Translations under genes and position numbers: made by a program
Shown here: positions 32,530 through 40,528 of the stretch, in pieces
Position numbering within the stretch: the first letter of the stretch is position 1
Layout of the letters: every line of letters begins with the position of its first letter
Source of the DNA: JAZDGX01 sp964482205
GTDB taxonomy: Bacteria; Eisenbacteria; RBG-16-71-46; CAIMUX01; WJJG01
Length of the DNA stretch: 64,000 bases
Reading direction: 5' to 3'
NCBI GenBank assembly: GCA_964482205.1
Contig: CAYZWI010000011.1
Location: 62,001-126,000, forward strand
Notes under the pieces: model-generated
Databases searched by the model: none
Told to the model about the DNA's origin: nothing
What the model saw: the letters and a program-made list of their open reading frames with translations, nothing else

Positions 32530-33192
32530 CTATTCTCCGCTCGGCTCCCAGATGAGTCCCTGATACGGCGAGAAGTAATAGTTCAGACCCATGCGCAGCT
32601 CGACGAAGACATCGTCTCCGCCGAACGCGGTCGGATAGCGGTCTTCGATCGGCCCCGTCGAGAGGATGTAATGCGCATTGACATGAATGGTCGATGTCAC
32701 ATGGGTACTCACATGGAATTCGCCGGTTCCTCCCAGATAGACGCCCGGCGAAGTCGCCTGCAGGCGCTCGCTCGTCTGCGGATCGCGCAGGAAGTGCCCG
32801 CCCTGGCGAAAGCCCCAGATGTACATGCCCGCTCCGGCGGCGAGAGAGGTCGTGATCGAGGAGAGGTTGCCCAGGCGCCGCTCGACCCCGAGCGTCAATG
32901 GGATGACAACCAGGGTGGCGTCGCCGGTATTGGCATAGCCGTTCCATCCATAGCCCGCTTCCACGGTTCCCAGCCAGTCCGTGTTGAAGCGATAGCGGAA
33001 GACGGCCTTTCCGATCGGGCGAATCTGGGCGGCGTTGCCGTTGTACTTGGCCGCATCGGAATCGGCGACCCAGCGCATCAGGCCGCCGCCGGCTCCGAAG
33101 CTCGCCAGACCATTCAACTCGGTGCCGATTCCGGCGTGGCAAACGGCGGGAATCAGCAGGAGCGCGAGGCCCAGCAGACAAATGCCTTTCAT
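32530..33192 (-). CDS. Small outer-membrane beta-barrel protein
   Basis: 220 aa. A signal peptide (MKGICLLGLALLLIPAVCHA) is followed by alternating amphipathic beta strands with many Tyr, Trp and Gly residues (FRYRFNTDWLGTVEAGYGWNGYAN; ITTSLAAGAGMYIWGF; VFVELRMGLNYYFSPYQGL, listed as separate strands), typical of an 8-stranded OmpW/OmpA-like barrel. No peptidoglycan-binding domain. The role is unknown. A near-consensus promoter lies 120-148 bases upstream, so expression may be strong. A 7-bp GGCCGCG hairpin at 32493-32521 lies past the stop but has no T run. Confidence 0.75.
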   Translation of the reverse strand: MKGICLLGLALLLIPAVCHAGIGTELNGLASFGAGGGLMRWVADSDAAKYNGNAAQIRPIGKAVFRYRFNTDWLGTVEAGYGWNGYANTGDATLVVIPLTLGVERRLGNLSSITTSLAAGAGMYIWGFRQGGHFLRDPQTSERLQATSPGVYLGGTGEFHVSTHVTSTIHVNAHYILSTGPIEDRYPTAFGGDDVFVELRMGLNYYFSPYQGLIWEPSGE

Positions 33193-33311
33193 CGTGGTTC
33201 CTCTCCGGACGTCGGCCTGCTTCGCGCCGCTTCATGCAATCGATGCGCCGGCCGCAGACCGGCGTTGCGCCGGTGACCCGAAACGGCGGACCGCAGGCAT
33301 TGGATCGCGAG

Positions 33312-33340
33312 ACTATATCGACCGGCCCGCATGGTGTCAA
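33312..33340 (-). promoter_or_regulatory. Near-consensus sigma70 promoter of the small outer-membrane protein gene
   Basis: Minus-strand TTGACA (33340-33335), exactly 17 bases, TATAGT (33317-33312). This is the closest match to the E. coli consensus in the window. The leader would be about 115 bases. Confidence 0.75.
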
Positions 33341-33553
33341 GGCGGGCTCGCCTGCCCAAGTCTAGCTGGATTCGGGGGTTCGGCACGCCGCGCTGCATGC
33401 CTCCATCGGAGGATGCGAGGCCGATGTTCAACGCGTCTTGGCTTGCGAATCAGCGGCACGCGGGAACGAAGACACGCGCTCGATGGAAGGATCTCTCGCT
33501 CAGCGCTTCCCAGCCGCATCTCACATCGGCAACGCGGCGCGCGCAAAAAGAGG

Positions 33554-33583
33554 TTGCCGCGACGCCGATCGGATCGCTAGTCT
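33554..33583 (+). promoter_or_regulatory. Predicted promoter of tRNA-Met
   Basis: TTGCCG (33554-33559), 18-base spacer, TAGTCT (33578-33583); transcription would start about 7 bases before the mature tRNA. Confidence 0.5.
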
Positions 33584-33596
33584 CCTCTCGACCGAG

Positions 33597-33669
33597 GGCG
33601 GCGTAGCTCAGTTGGTAGAGCAGCGGAATCATAATCCGCGTGTCCGGGGTTCGAGTCCCTGCGCCGCCA
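33597..33669 (+). tRNA. tRNA-Met (CAT), probably elongator
   Basis: 73 bases fold as a full cloverleaf: acceptor stem GGCGGCG with CGCCGCC, D-arm GCTCAGTTGGTAGAGC, anticodon stem GCGGA/TCCGC around the loop ATCATAA (anticodon CAT), and T-loop TTCGAGT. The discriminator is A and CCA is not encoded. The acceptor starts with a paired G-C, unlike the mismatched first pair of bacterial initiator tRNA. Lysidine-modified tRNA-Ile also has CAT, but the GGAATCATAATCC anticodon arm matches elongator Met genes I know. Confidence 0.9.
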
Positions 33670-33688
33670 AGCGCCCTCTTCTCGACGC

Positions 33689-35410
33689 CTACTTGGTTCG
33701 CACCTCTTGAGCCGGCTGCTGATCGTCTGCGTGCTCAAAAAGCGCTTGCCCCGCATCCACCACCACCGCCTGCGGACACGCCTGGTAATCGCTCCAGCCC
33801 AGCGTGCAGACGAGGTCCACTCGATCGCCCGCTTTCCATTCGCACGCGCTTCCGCCTTGCCAGCGAACCGCCGAGAGCCCGCTCGCGAGGGCGATCTCGA
33901 GATGCGGTCCGCGCGGCGCTTTCCCGAACACGCGCACACCGGTGATCGTCTGATCGCGCAGCGCGAACCGGGGCATCGGGTTTCCCATGCCATGCGGTTC
34001 CCAGCGTTCGAGCGCATCGAGCAATTCCGGGCTGATCAGGGCGGGTTCGATCTCCATGTCCGCGCGCTCGATGAAGGCCGCATCCTGCGCGCGCACATCG
34101 ACCGCGGAAGCTTCCAGCCGCTCGCGGAACCGGTCCAACTTCGCAAGCGGGACCGTGAGTCCCGCGGCCATCGCATGCCCGCCCCAGCGATCGAGAAGCC
34201 CCGAGCATTGGCTCAAGGCGGCGTGCAAATCGAATCCGGGAATCGACCGCGCCGATCCCGTCGCCACTCCTTCGTTCGGAAAAATCTGCAGCACCGCGGC
34301 GGGGCGCCCCACTTCGCGAACCACATGCTGCGCGAGAATGCCGTTGATCCCGAGCGGGTACACTTCGTCCGCGAGCACGATGGTTGCGCGCTCAGGCATG
34401 GCCGCCACGCGCTCCAGCATCGCCGCGGAGATTTCCTCGACCTGTTGCTGCCGCTGGCGATTGAGAAGATCGAGCTCCCGCGCGAGCGCGTCGATCTCCT
34501 CCGGTTTCTCCGCCAACAGCAGCGACAGCGCCGTTTGGGCATCGCCGACGCGCCCCGCCGCGTTCAAGCGCGGAGCGATTTGAAAGCCGATGTGGGCGGC
34601 TTTGAGCGGGCGGCCGCCCAGGCCCGCGATCGCGCGCAGACTTTGCAGCGGAAGGCATCGCCCGCGAGAAAGCGTCGCCAGACCTTGGCGCACGAGCGGG
34701 CGGTTGCCGCCCACGAGAGGCATCATGTCGGCCACGGTCCCCACCGCCGCGAGCGCCAGGAATTCGCCATCGATGGGCAAGGATCGCTTCAGCGAAGGCT
34801 CGAGCGCGCGGCGCAAGCGCGAGAGAAAGAGCAGCACGAGGCCGGCGGTCGCAAAATCCTTGAAGGGCGAGGGGCACGCGGGGTGCTTGGGATTGACGAG
34901 CACGGTGGCGGGAGCGAGCCGCGCGAGATCGTCGATCGCATGATGATCGATGACGACGACATCGGCGCCCTGGCGGCGCGCCATCGTGACGGGCTCGACG
35001 TCGAAAGAGCCGCAGTCGAGCACCACGAAGAGGCGGGCATCGGGGTTTCCGCGCACCGCCTCCACCGGCATCCCGTAGCCTTCGGCCCGATTCGCGGGCG
35101 TCGCGGCCACGAAGTCGCGGATCCCCACCTGCTTCAGGAACAGCGCCACCTGCGCGAGCGAGGTCAGCCCGTCGCAATCGTAGTCTCCGGTGAGCACGAT
35201 CTTGCTGCCCTTGAGGATGTGATCGGCGACGAGACGGGCCGCTTCGTCCAGATTGCGGATCGCGAGCGCATCGCTTTCGAGGACTTCGAGGCCGGCTTCC
35301 AGCCCTTCGGCGGTGAAGCCTCGCTCGGCGAGCAGGATCTCGATGACTTCGCGCGGAGAGGCGGGCTTGCGCGGAGAACGGATTCTCCAGCGGACCGGAC
35401 GCTTTTGCAT
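33689..35410 (-). CDS. recJ: Single-stranded-DNA-specific exonuclease RecJ
   Basis: 573 aa, usual length. 5-prime to 3-prime exonuclease of recombination and mismatch repair, DHH superfamily. Motifs: DYDCDG (motif I), VVLDCGS, VVIDHHAID (DHH), ALAAVGTVADMMPL, then the DHHA1 part with GGHAMAAG. The C-terminal OB-like domain ends the protein. ATG 35410 follows GAGAGGGG. The gene is convergent with tRNA-Met and only 19 bases from it, and a promoter lies 55-83 bases upstream. Confidence 0.95.
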   Translation of the reverse strand: MQKRPVRWRIRSPRKPASPREVIEILLAERGFTAEGLEAGLEVLESDALAIRNLDEAARLVADHILKGSKIVLTGDYDCDGLTSLAQVALFLKQVGIRDFVAATPANRAEGYGMPVEAVRGNPDARLFVVLDCGSFDVEPVTMARRQGADVVVIDHHAIDDLARLAPATVLVNPKHPACPSPFKDFATAGLVLLFLSRLRRALEPSLKRSLPIDGEFLALAAVGTVADMMPLVGGNRPLVRQGLATLSRGRCLPLQSLRAIAGLGGRPLKAAHIGFQIAPRLNAAGRVGDAQTALSLLLAEKPEEIDALARELDLLNRQRQQQVEEISAAMLERVAAMPERATIVLADEVYPLGINGILAQHVVREVGRPAAVLQIFPNEGVATGSARSIPGFDLHAALSQCSGLLDRWGGHAMAAGLTVPLAKLDRFRERLEASAVDVRAQDAAFIERADMEIEPALISPELLDALERWEPHGMGNPMPRFALRDQTITGVRVFGKAPRGPHLEIALASGLSAVRWQGGSACEWKAGDRVDLVCTLGWSDYQACPQAVVVDAGQALFEHADDQQPAQEVRTK

Positions 35411-35464
35411 GAGCCCCTCTCGGCTGGTTGTGCGCGGCGCAGGCGACGGAAGAGCCGTCCCTAT

Positions 35465-35493
35465 CCTGTAGCCTGTCGCGGGCCTTGAGTCAA
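35465..35493 (-). promoter_or_regulatory. Predicted promoter of recJ
   Basis: Minus-strand TTGACT (35493-35488), 17-base spacer, TACAGG (35470-35465). The -10 element is imperfect. Confidence 0.45.
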
Positions 35494-35626
35494 TCCCCGC
35501 CATTCGGATCGCCTTGCCGCAGTGGGGGCAGGAACTTGATCTTCGCCGATCTGCCCGCCGCATTTTTCTATAGAGGAAGGCGTGCGAAAAGGGGATCCTG
35601 CTCCGGACCCAGGAGGAGTCATCGAG

Positions 35627-36127
35627 ATGGGTGACGACATCCGCAAGGCCTTGAAGAAGGCGGGCCTCGCCTCGGAGAAGGACCTGCGCCGCGCGCGCCA
35701 CGAAGAGCGCGTCCGGCGGACAGAGATGGGCGCAGAAGGCCTGGCCGAAGAGCAGCAACGCCGGGAGCAGGAGCGTCTGGCCGAGGAAGCGCGCAAGCGA
35801 CAGGCCGACCGCGACCGCGAGCGGGCGATGCAAACCAGGCGGGAAGAAGAAACGCGGCTGGGTAAGCTCGCCGGTCTTCTCCAGGAGGCCGATGTTCTCG
35901 GCCGCGAAGGAGGTCCGCGCCGCTTCTTCATCGAGCTTCCCGACGGCGCGATCGTCTTCGTCGATGTCTCGGAATCGCTGGCCCGCAGGCTGATTCAAGG
36001 CGATGCGGCCATCATTCACGCGGCCGGCGTGCTGCCCAAGGAATTCAGCGTCGTCTCCGGAAAGGCGGCGAAGGAAATCGAACAACTCGACCGCGCCCGC
36101 GTGCTCTTCTGGAATGCGCGTCGATAG
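35627..36127 (+). CDS. YaiL/DUF2058-like protein
   Basis: 166 aa. The N-terminal 85 residues are extremely charged and helical (KALKKAGLASEKDLRRARHE, then long Glu/Arg/Gln heptads), as in DUF2058 proteins (YaiL), which associate with polynucleotides. The C-terminal 75 residues form a compact domain (RRFFIELPDGAIVFVDVSES; AAIIHAAGVLPKEFSVVSG). Cellular role of the family is unclear. ATG 35627 has AGGAGG ten bases before; an earlier in-frame ATG does not exist with a ribosome site. It is 15 bases upstream of the transglutaminase-like gene and probably leads that operon. Confidence 0.65.
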   Translation: MGDDIRKALKKAGLASEKDLRRARHEERVRRTEMGAEGLAEEQQRREQERLAEEARKRQADRDRERAMQTRREEETRLGKLAGLLQEADVLGREGGPRRFFIELPDGAIVFVDVSESLARRLIQGDAAIIHAAGVLPKEFSVVSGKAAKEIEQLDRARVLFWNARR

Positions 36128-36142
36128 AGGAGTCTTCGAGCG

Positions 36143-38260
36143 ATGTTGATCAAGAACGCATTCGTCTCCGGCTCGGGTGATGGCCCTGCTTTCGTCCTCC
36201 CGCCGTTCGCGCTCCGGCTGGTCGTCTCGCTCGTCGCGCTCGTCGCGTTGGGAATGCTTGCCCAGCCCGCGGGAAGCAGCTTCGCTCTCACCGGCACCAG
36301 CGCCGCGCAGGACCGCGCCCCCGGCCTCTCCTCCGCTCCCTTCACGATCCTGGAAACGAGCACGACTCCGGATGCCGTCCGCGCGCTCATCGACGCGGCG
36401 GGCAACGAGCGAACGCAGCCGGACGCGCAATCGATCGTCGTCTTCGACAGCACCGATGTGATCGTCGAGGACTCGGGCCTCTCCCATCGTCGCAGCCACG
36501 TGCTGTGCAAGATCCTGACCGCCGATGCGGCGCGCGATTTCTCGTCGCTGCGCTTCGACTTCGATCCGGCCTCGAACCGGGTCGACATCGACTGCGTGCG
36601 CATCCATCGCGCGGACGGGCGCTATGTGGCGATCGATCCCTCGGCCGCGCGCGATGTGCCCGCCCCCGCGCACATGATCTACTGGGGCGCGCGCATGAAA
36701 TTGCTCGCCATTCCGCGGCTCGAGCCCGGCGACGCGATCGAGATGTCTTCGACCAAGATGGGCTTCCAGATCGCCTACCTCACCGAAGTCGATGAAGATC
36801 TCGAGCGCTACATTCCCCCGATGCGCGGGCATTTCTACGATGTGGTCCTCTTCGGCGGTTCCGATCCGATCGCCTGCATGCACTACCGTCTCACCGTGCC
36901 GCGCGAGAAGGTCGTGCAGTACAGCACCTACAACGGCGACCTCTCCTCTTCGCTCTCGATGACCGATAGCACGCTCACCTATTCCTGGTGGGTGACCGAT
37001 CGTCCGGCGTCCGTGAGCGAGCCGAACGAGCCCGACGCGAGCGACTTCATCCCCAAGGTCGTGCTCGCCACCGTTCCCGACTGGCCCGAGAAATCGCGCT
37101 GGTTCTTCGAAGTGAACGATCCGGTCTTCGCCTGGAACGACGAGATCGCCGAGAAAGTCGAGGAGTTGACCGCGGGCTGCCGCACCGACGAAGACCGCAT
37201 GGCCGCGCTGCTTCATTGGGTGGCCGACAACATCCGCTACTCGGGGCTCAGCATGGGCGAAGGCGAAGGCTACACGCTTCATCCCGGCATCATGACCTGG
37301 GAAGAGCGCTGCGGCGTCTGCAAGGACATCGCCGGCATGCTGGTCACGATGCTGCGCGCGGCGGGCTACACGACCTATCCGGTGATGACGATGGCGGGCG
37401 CGCGGGTGGAACGCGTTCCGGCCGATCAGTTCAACCATTGCGTGGTCGCGGTGCGAAAAGAGGACGGCTCGTATGTGATGCTCGATCCCACCTGGGCGCC
37501 GCAATCGCTCGACATCTGGTCGCGCGCCGAGGGCGAGCAGAACTATGTCATCGGTTCGCCCGAAGGCGAGGACCTGACGGCCATTCGCACCTTCGCGCCC
37601 GAGGAGAGCCGCCTCTCCGTTAAGCTCGCGACACGCCTGGATGCCGCGGGCAATCTGACCGGCGCAATCACGATGGAGGGCAACGGCAGCGCCGATTCGC
37701 GCCTGCGCCGCGTGGTGAATGGAATCGATCGCGCGGACTGGAATACCTTCGCCGGGGAGTTGCTCGCCTCCATTTCGCCCGGCGTTCAAATCACCGCGGC
37801 GCGCATCGGCGAGATCCTCGATTACGGCCGGCCGATGCGCTATCAATTCGACTTCGTCGCGCCCGGCTACGCGGCGGTCACCGATTCCTCCGTCGATCTG
37901 GCACTGCCCTCCGCGCGCTTCCTGAAGGGCGGGCAGCGCTTCGCGCGGATCGTGGATGTGCCCGAGGTGAAGGAACGCAAACACCCCGCGCTCTTCTGGT
38001 CGGCCGTGCAGACGGACATCGAGGAGACGCTCGAGCTGCCGGGCGGTTACCGCTTCGCGAACCTTCCGCCCGCGCAGGAAATCGACCGCTTGCCCGCGTC
38101 CTATGAGGCGAGTGTGAGCGCGAGCGCATCGCAGCTGCGCGCGTCGCAAAGCCTCATCCTCAAGAAGCGCACGCTGCCCGCGGAAGAATGGGCGGCGTTG
38201 GCCGAAGTCGCCGACTCGCTGCACAGCTTCGCGGGTGCGCGACTGCACGGCGAGCGATGA
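36143..38260 (+). CDS. Exported DUF3857/transglutaminase-like protein
   Basis: 705 aa. A hydrophobic N-terminal segment (about 25-45) suggests export. The first half is a DUF3857 beta domain (VLCKILTADAARDFSSLRFDF; YYWGARMKLLAIPRLEPGD type strands). The transglutaminase-like core holds a full triad: C393 in GVCKD, H432 in FNHCV and D448 in LDPTW. A DUF3858-like beta domain follows. Such proteins are common in FCB genomes and may crosslink or cleave peptides in the envelope; the substrate is unknown. ATG 36143 follows GAGGAG. Its product is paired with a second protein of the same family encoded next. Confidence 0.8.
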   Translation: MLIKNAFVSGSGDGPAFVLPPFALRLVVSLVALVALGMLAQPAGSSFALTGTSAAQDRAPGLSSAPFTILETSTTPDAVRALIDAAGNERTQPDAQSIVVFDSTDVIVEDSGLSHRRSHVLCKILTADAARDFSSLRFDFDPASNRVDIDCVRIHRADGRYVAIDPSAARDVPAPAHMIYWGARMKLLAIPRLEPGDAIEMSSTKMGFQIAYLTEVDEDLERYIPPMRGHFYDVVLFGGSDPIACMHYRLTVPREKVVQYSTYNGDLSSSLSMTDSTLTYSWWVTDRPASVSEPNEPDASDFIPKVVLATVPDWPEKSRWFFEVNDPVFAWNDEIAEKVEELTAGCRTDEDRMAALLHWVADNIRYSGLSMGEGEGYTLHPGIMTWEERCGVCKDIAGMLVTMLRAAGYTTYPVMTMAGARVERVPADQFNHCVVAVRKEDGSYVMLDPTWAPQSLDIWSRAEGEQNYVIGSPEGEDLTAIRTFAPEESRLSVKLATRLDAAGNLTGAITMEGNGSADSRLRRVVNGIDRADWNTFAGELLASISPGVQITAARIGEILDYGRPMRYQFDFVAPGYAAVTDSSVDLALPSARFLKGGQRFARIVDVPEVKERKHPALFWSAVQTDIEETLELPGGYRFANLPPAQEIDRLPASYEASVSASASQLRASQSLILKKRTLPAEEWAALAEVADSLHSFAGARLHGER

Positions 38261-38354
38261 GCGACTGCCATCAAGTGAAGCGACCGGCCAACCAGCGAGG
38301 AGCGACTGCCAGGAAGCGAGAAGCGATCGCCACAAAGGGAGGAGCCGCACAGGA

Positions 38355-40439
38355 ATGAAATCGATGCCCGCCTTCACTTGCATGTTGATCGCCGCGTCCC
38401 TTTGCCCGTTTCTGTCGGCCGGCCTGGCGACACCCGCGCTCGCCGCCCCTGCATGGCATGCCGACAGCCTCGGCTTCTCCACGGCGATTCCTGCCGCGCT
38501 CCAGAACGAGGACGCGGTCGTCCTCTTTGCGGGCGATTATTTCATCCTCCACGATGACGGGCGCATCGACCGGGGCGAGCATCGCGTCATCCGCCTCGCG
38601 AGCGATCACGCCATCGGGCGCTTCGGCGATCCGCGCGTTCTGTACGACTCCCTGCGCCAGGAATTGATCGTGCACACCTGCCGCACGATCACGCCCGACG
38701 GGCGCACGGTCGATCTCCGCCCGCATGCCGTCAATCCCGTCACCGCCGACGGCGTCTCCTTCTGCGCCGACGATCTCGACTGGCAGGAAGCGGTGATCAC
38801 GCATCTGGGCCTCGAGCGCGGATGCACCGTCGAGCTGGATGTCGAGATCCGCGACCGGTACCCGTACGCGTCCTGGCTGGAGGGGATCGTTCCGCTTGCG
38901 ATGGACTATCCCGTCCTGCAACGCACGATCAGCGTCAAATGCCCGGCGGGCGTTCGCTTGCGCGCGGCTGTCGAAAACGGCGAGGCGCAAGCGACCGCGG
39001 TCGAGGGCGCGGGCGATGGCGCCGAGGGGCCGGCCCGCATCCATGTGTGGCAGGCGCGCGATATCCCAGCCATGCGCGAAAGCGACGACGGCTGCAACGG
39101 CTGCCTCACGCGTCCGCGTCTGCTCTTCAGCACCTGCGCAAGTTGGGACGCGCTCGCCGAGCGCGCGGAGAACGATTTCCGTGCCGCGGCCGCAAGCTCG
39201 GATTCCTCGCTGACCGCGTGGGTGGAGAAGATGCTCCGCAAGCCGGATGTGCTCACGATGCGCGACCGTGCCCGCGCCGTCGTCGATCTCACTTCGCACT
39301 TCGTTCGCGGGACATCGGGGGCCGCGTTCGAACGCTATCGCGCACCGCGTCCCGCCGAGCGGACCTTCGCCACTTCCTGCGGCACCGTGTTCGACCGCGC
39401 CGCGCTCGCGCTCGCATTGCTCGAGCAGGCGGGCATTCCCGCGCGCCTCGCGTTGTGCCCCGCCGCTCCGGAACCCGCGCGGGAGATCCCGATGTTCGCG
39501 CAATTCGCGCGCGTCTATCTCGAGCCTGATTTCGGCTCGAGCGAACGGCCGCCGCTTCTCGATCCGTTGTCGCCCGATCCTCTGGAATGCCCGCTAGACT
39601 GGCACGACCGCCCCCTGCTCTTCGTCAGCGATGCGCGCGATGCGGGCAAGAGCGATGCGGAGGCGGCGGCTTCCTTCTCCGATGGGTTGACCTCGATGCC
39701 CTACCATCGCGTGCGGGCCGGCGAATGGAGCACGCCTTCTTCCGCGGAGGGCGTGCATGGCGACGCGACGGTCATGGTGTCGCTGCATCCAGAGGACAAG
39801 GACGCGCTGACCGGAGTTGTCGATCTCTCGATCAGCGGGATCCTCTGCCCTTCCGGGCGGCCGGGAGATGTGAGCGAGCTCGCCTCGAGCTATGCGAACC
39901 GGATTCTTCCGGGAGCGACCGTGACTTCCTGTGAAACGCAAGAGATCGGACCGAGTGCCGCAAGCATCCGCTTCGCATTTCGGGTGGACAAGCTGCCGCG
40001 CGACACCGACGGCCGCACGCGTCTCCTGTTGCCCGACGGCCCCGAGAGCGTGACGAACATGCTCGCCCCATTCCGGCTCCAACGGTCTGAGCGCACGACC
40101 GCGTTGTGCCTCCCGGGCCGCATTCACGAAACGATTTCCTATCGCGTCGTTCTGCCCGACGGATGTTCCCTCGAGTACTGCCCCGCCTCCATGAATGTCG
40201 CCAACGCAGCGGGCTCGTTCACGATGACGGCCGATGCTCCGCTTGTCCCCCGTGAGCCGAACTCCTCCGGCGCTTCAGGCGCACAGCGATGCGTGACCAT
40301 CCTGCGTGAGCTGACTCTCGCGGGCGAGCGCTTCGATCCGCCCGCGTATCCCGCGCTTCGGCAACTGATGCGCGCCTACGCGCAGGAGACGGGACGGCTC
40401 GTGATCTTGGGAAAGGAAGAAGCAAAAGCCCGCATGTGA
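38355..40439 (+). CDS. Second DUF3857/transglutaminase-like protein with incomplete triad
   Basis: 694 aa, same architecture as its upstream neighbour. Signal peptide ends near ALAAPAW. The DUF3857 half is clear (DDGRIDRGEHRVIRLASDHA and RYPYASWLEGIVPLAMDYP). In the transglutaminase-like part C342 (SCGTVFD) and D403 (LLDP) can be aligned, but no His lies between them; the NHAW position reads MFAQFARVYLEP. The enzyme is probably inactive or binds without turnover. The two genes look like an ancient tandem duplication in which one copy lost catalysis. A short run of imperfect GAGCGACTGCC repeats fills 38262-38340. ATG 38355 follows GGGAGGAG. Confidence 0.75.
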   Translation: MKSMPAFTCMLIAASLCPFLSAGLATPALAAPAWHADSLGFSTAIPAALQNEDAVVLFAGDYFILHDDGRIDRGEHRVIRLASDHAIGRFGDPRVLYDSLRQELIVHTCRTITPDGRTVDLRPHAVNPVTADGVSFCADDLDWQEAVITHLGLERGCTVELDVEIRDRYPYASWLEGIVPLAMDYPVLQRTISVKCPAGVRLRAAVENGEAQATAVEGAGDGAEGPARIHVWQARDIPAMRESDDGCNGCLTRPRLLFSTCASWDALAERAENDFRAAAASSDSSLTAWVEKMLRKPDVLTMRDRARAVVDLTSHFVRGTSGAAFERYRAPRPAERTFATSCGTVFDRAALALALLEQAGIPARLALCPAAPEPAREIPMFAQFARVYLEPDFGSSERPPLLDPLSPDPLECPLDWHDRPLLFVSDARDAGKSDAEAAASFSDGLTSMPYHRVRAGEWSTPSSAEGVHGDATVMVSLHPEDKDALTGVVDLSISGILCPSGRPGDVSELASSYANRILPGATVTSCETQEIGPSAASIRFAFRVDKLPRDTDGRTRLLLPDGPESVTNMLAPFRLQRSERTTALCLPGRIHETISYRVVLPDGCSLEYCPASMNVANAAGSFTMTADAPLVPREPNSSGASGAQRCVTILRELTLAGERFDPPAYPALRQLMRAYAQETGRLVILGKEEAKARM

Positions 40440-40528
40440 GGGGGAATCCCGGACCGCCATTCGCCTCTCGTGCGCACCGGTTCGCCGGCGGGCACGAAGG
40501 CCACCGTGATCCTTGCTGAGCCCGCCCG

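Larger units (their letters stand above)
33193..33596. other. Intergenic region with two divergent promoters
   Basis: 404 bases between the barrel protein gene (minus) and tRNA-Met (plus). It contains one promoter for each, annotated separately. I see no further gene or repeat. Confidence 0.5.

Noticed and set aside
33597..33669. Initiator tRNA-Met or tRNA-Ile2
   Set aside because: The first acceptor pair is G-C rather than a mismatch, and the anticodon arm matches elongator Met; tRNA-Ile2 cannot be fully excluded by eye.
33689..38482. An open frame of about 1,600 codons on the minus strand
   Set aside because: Only the recJ part (33689-35410) has motifs. The rest is antisense to two clearly coding transglutaminase-like genes and has the Arg/His/Glu-rich composition of GC-rich shadow frames.
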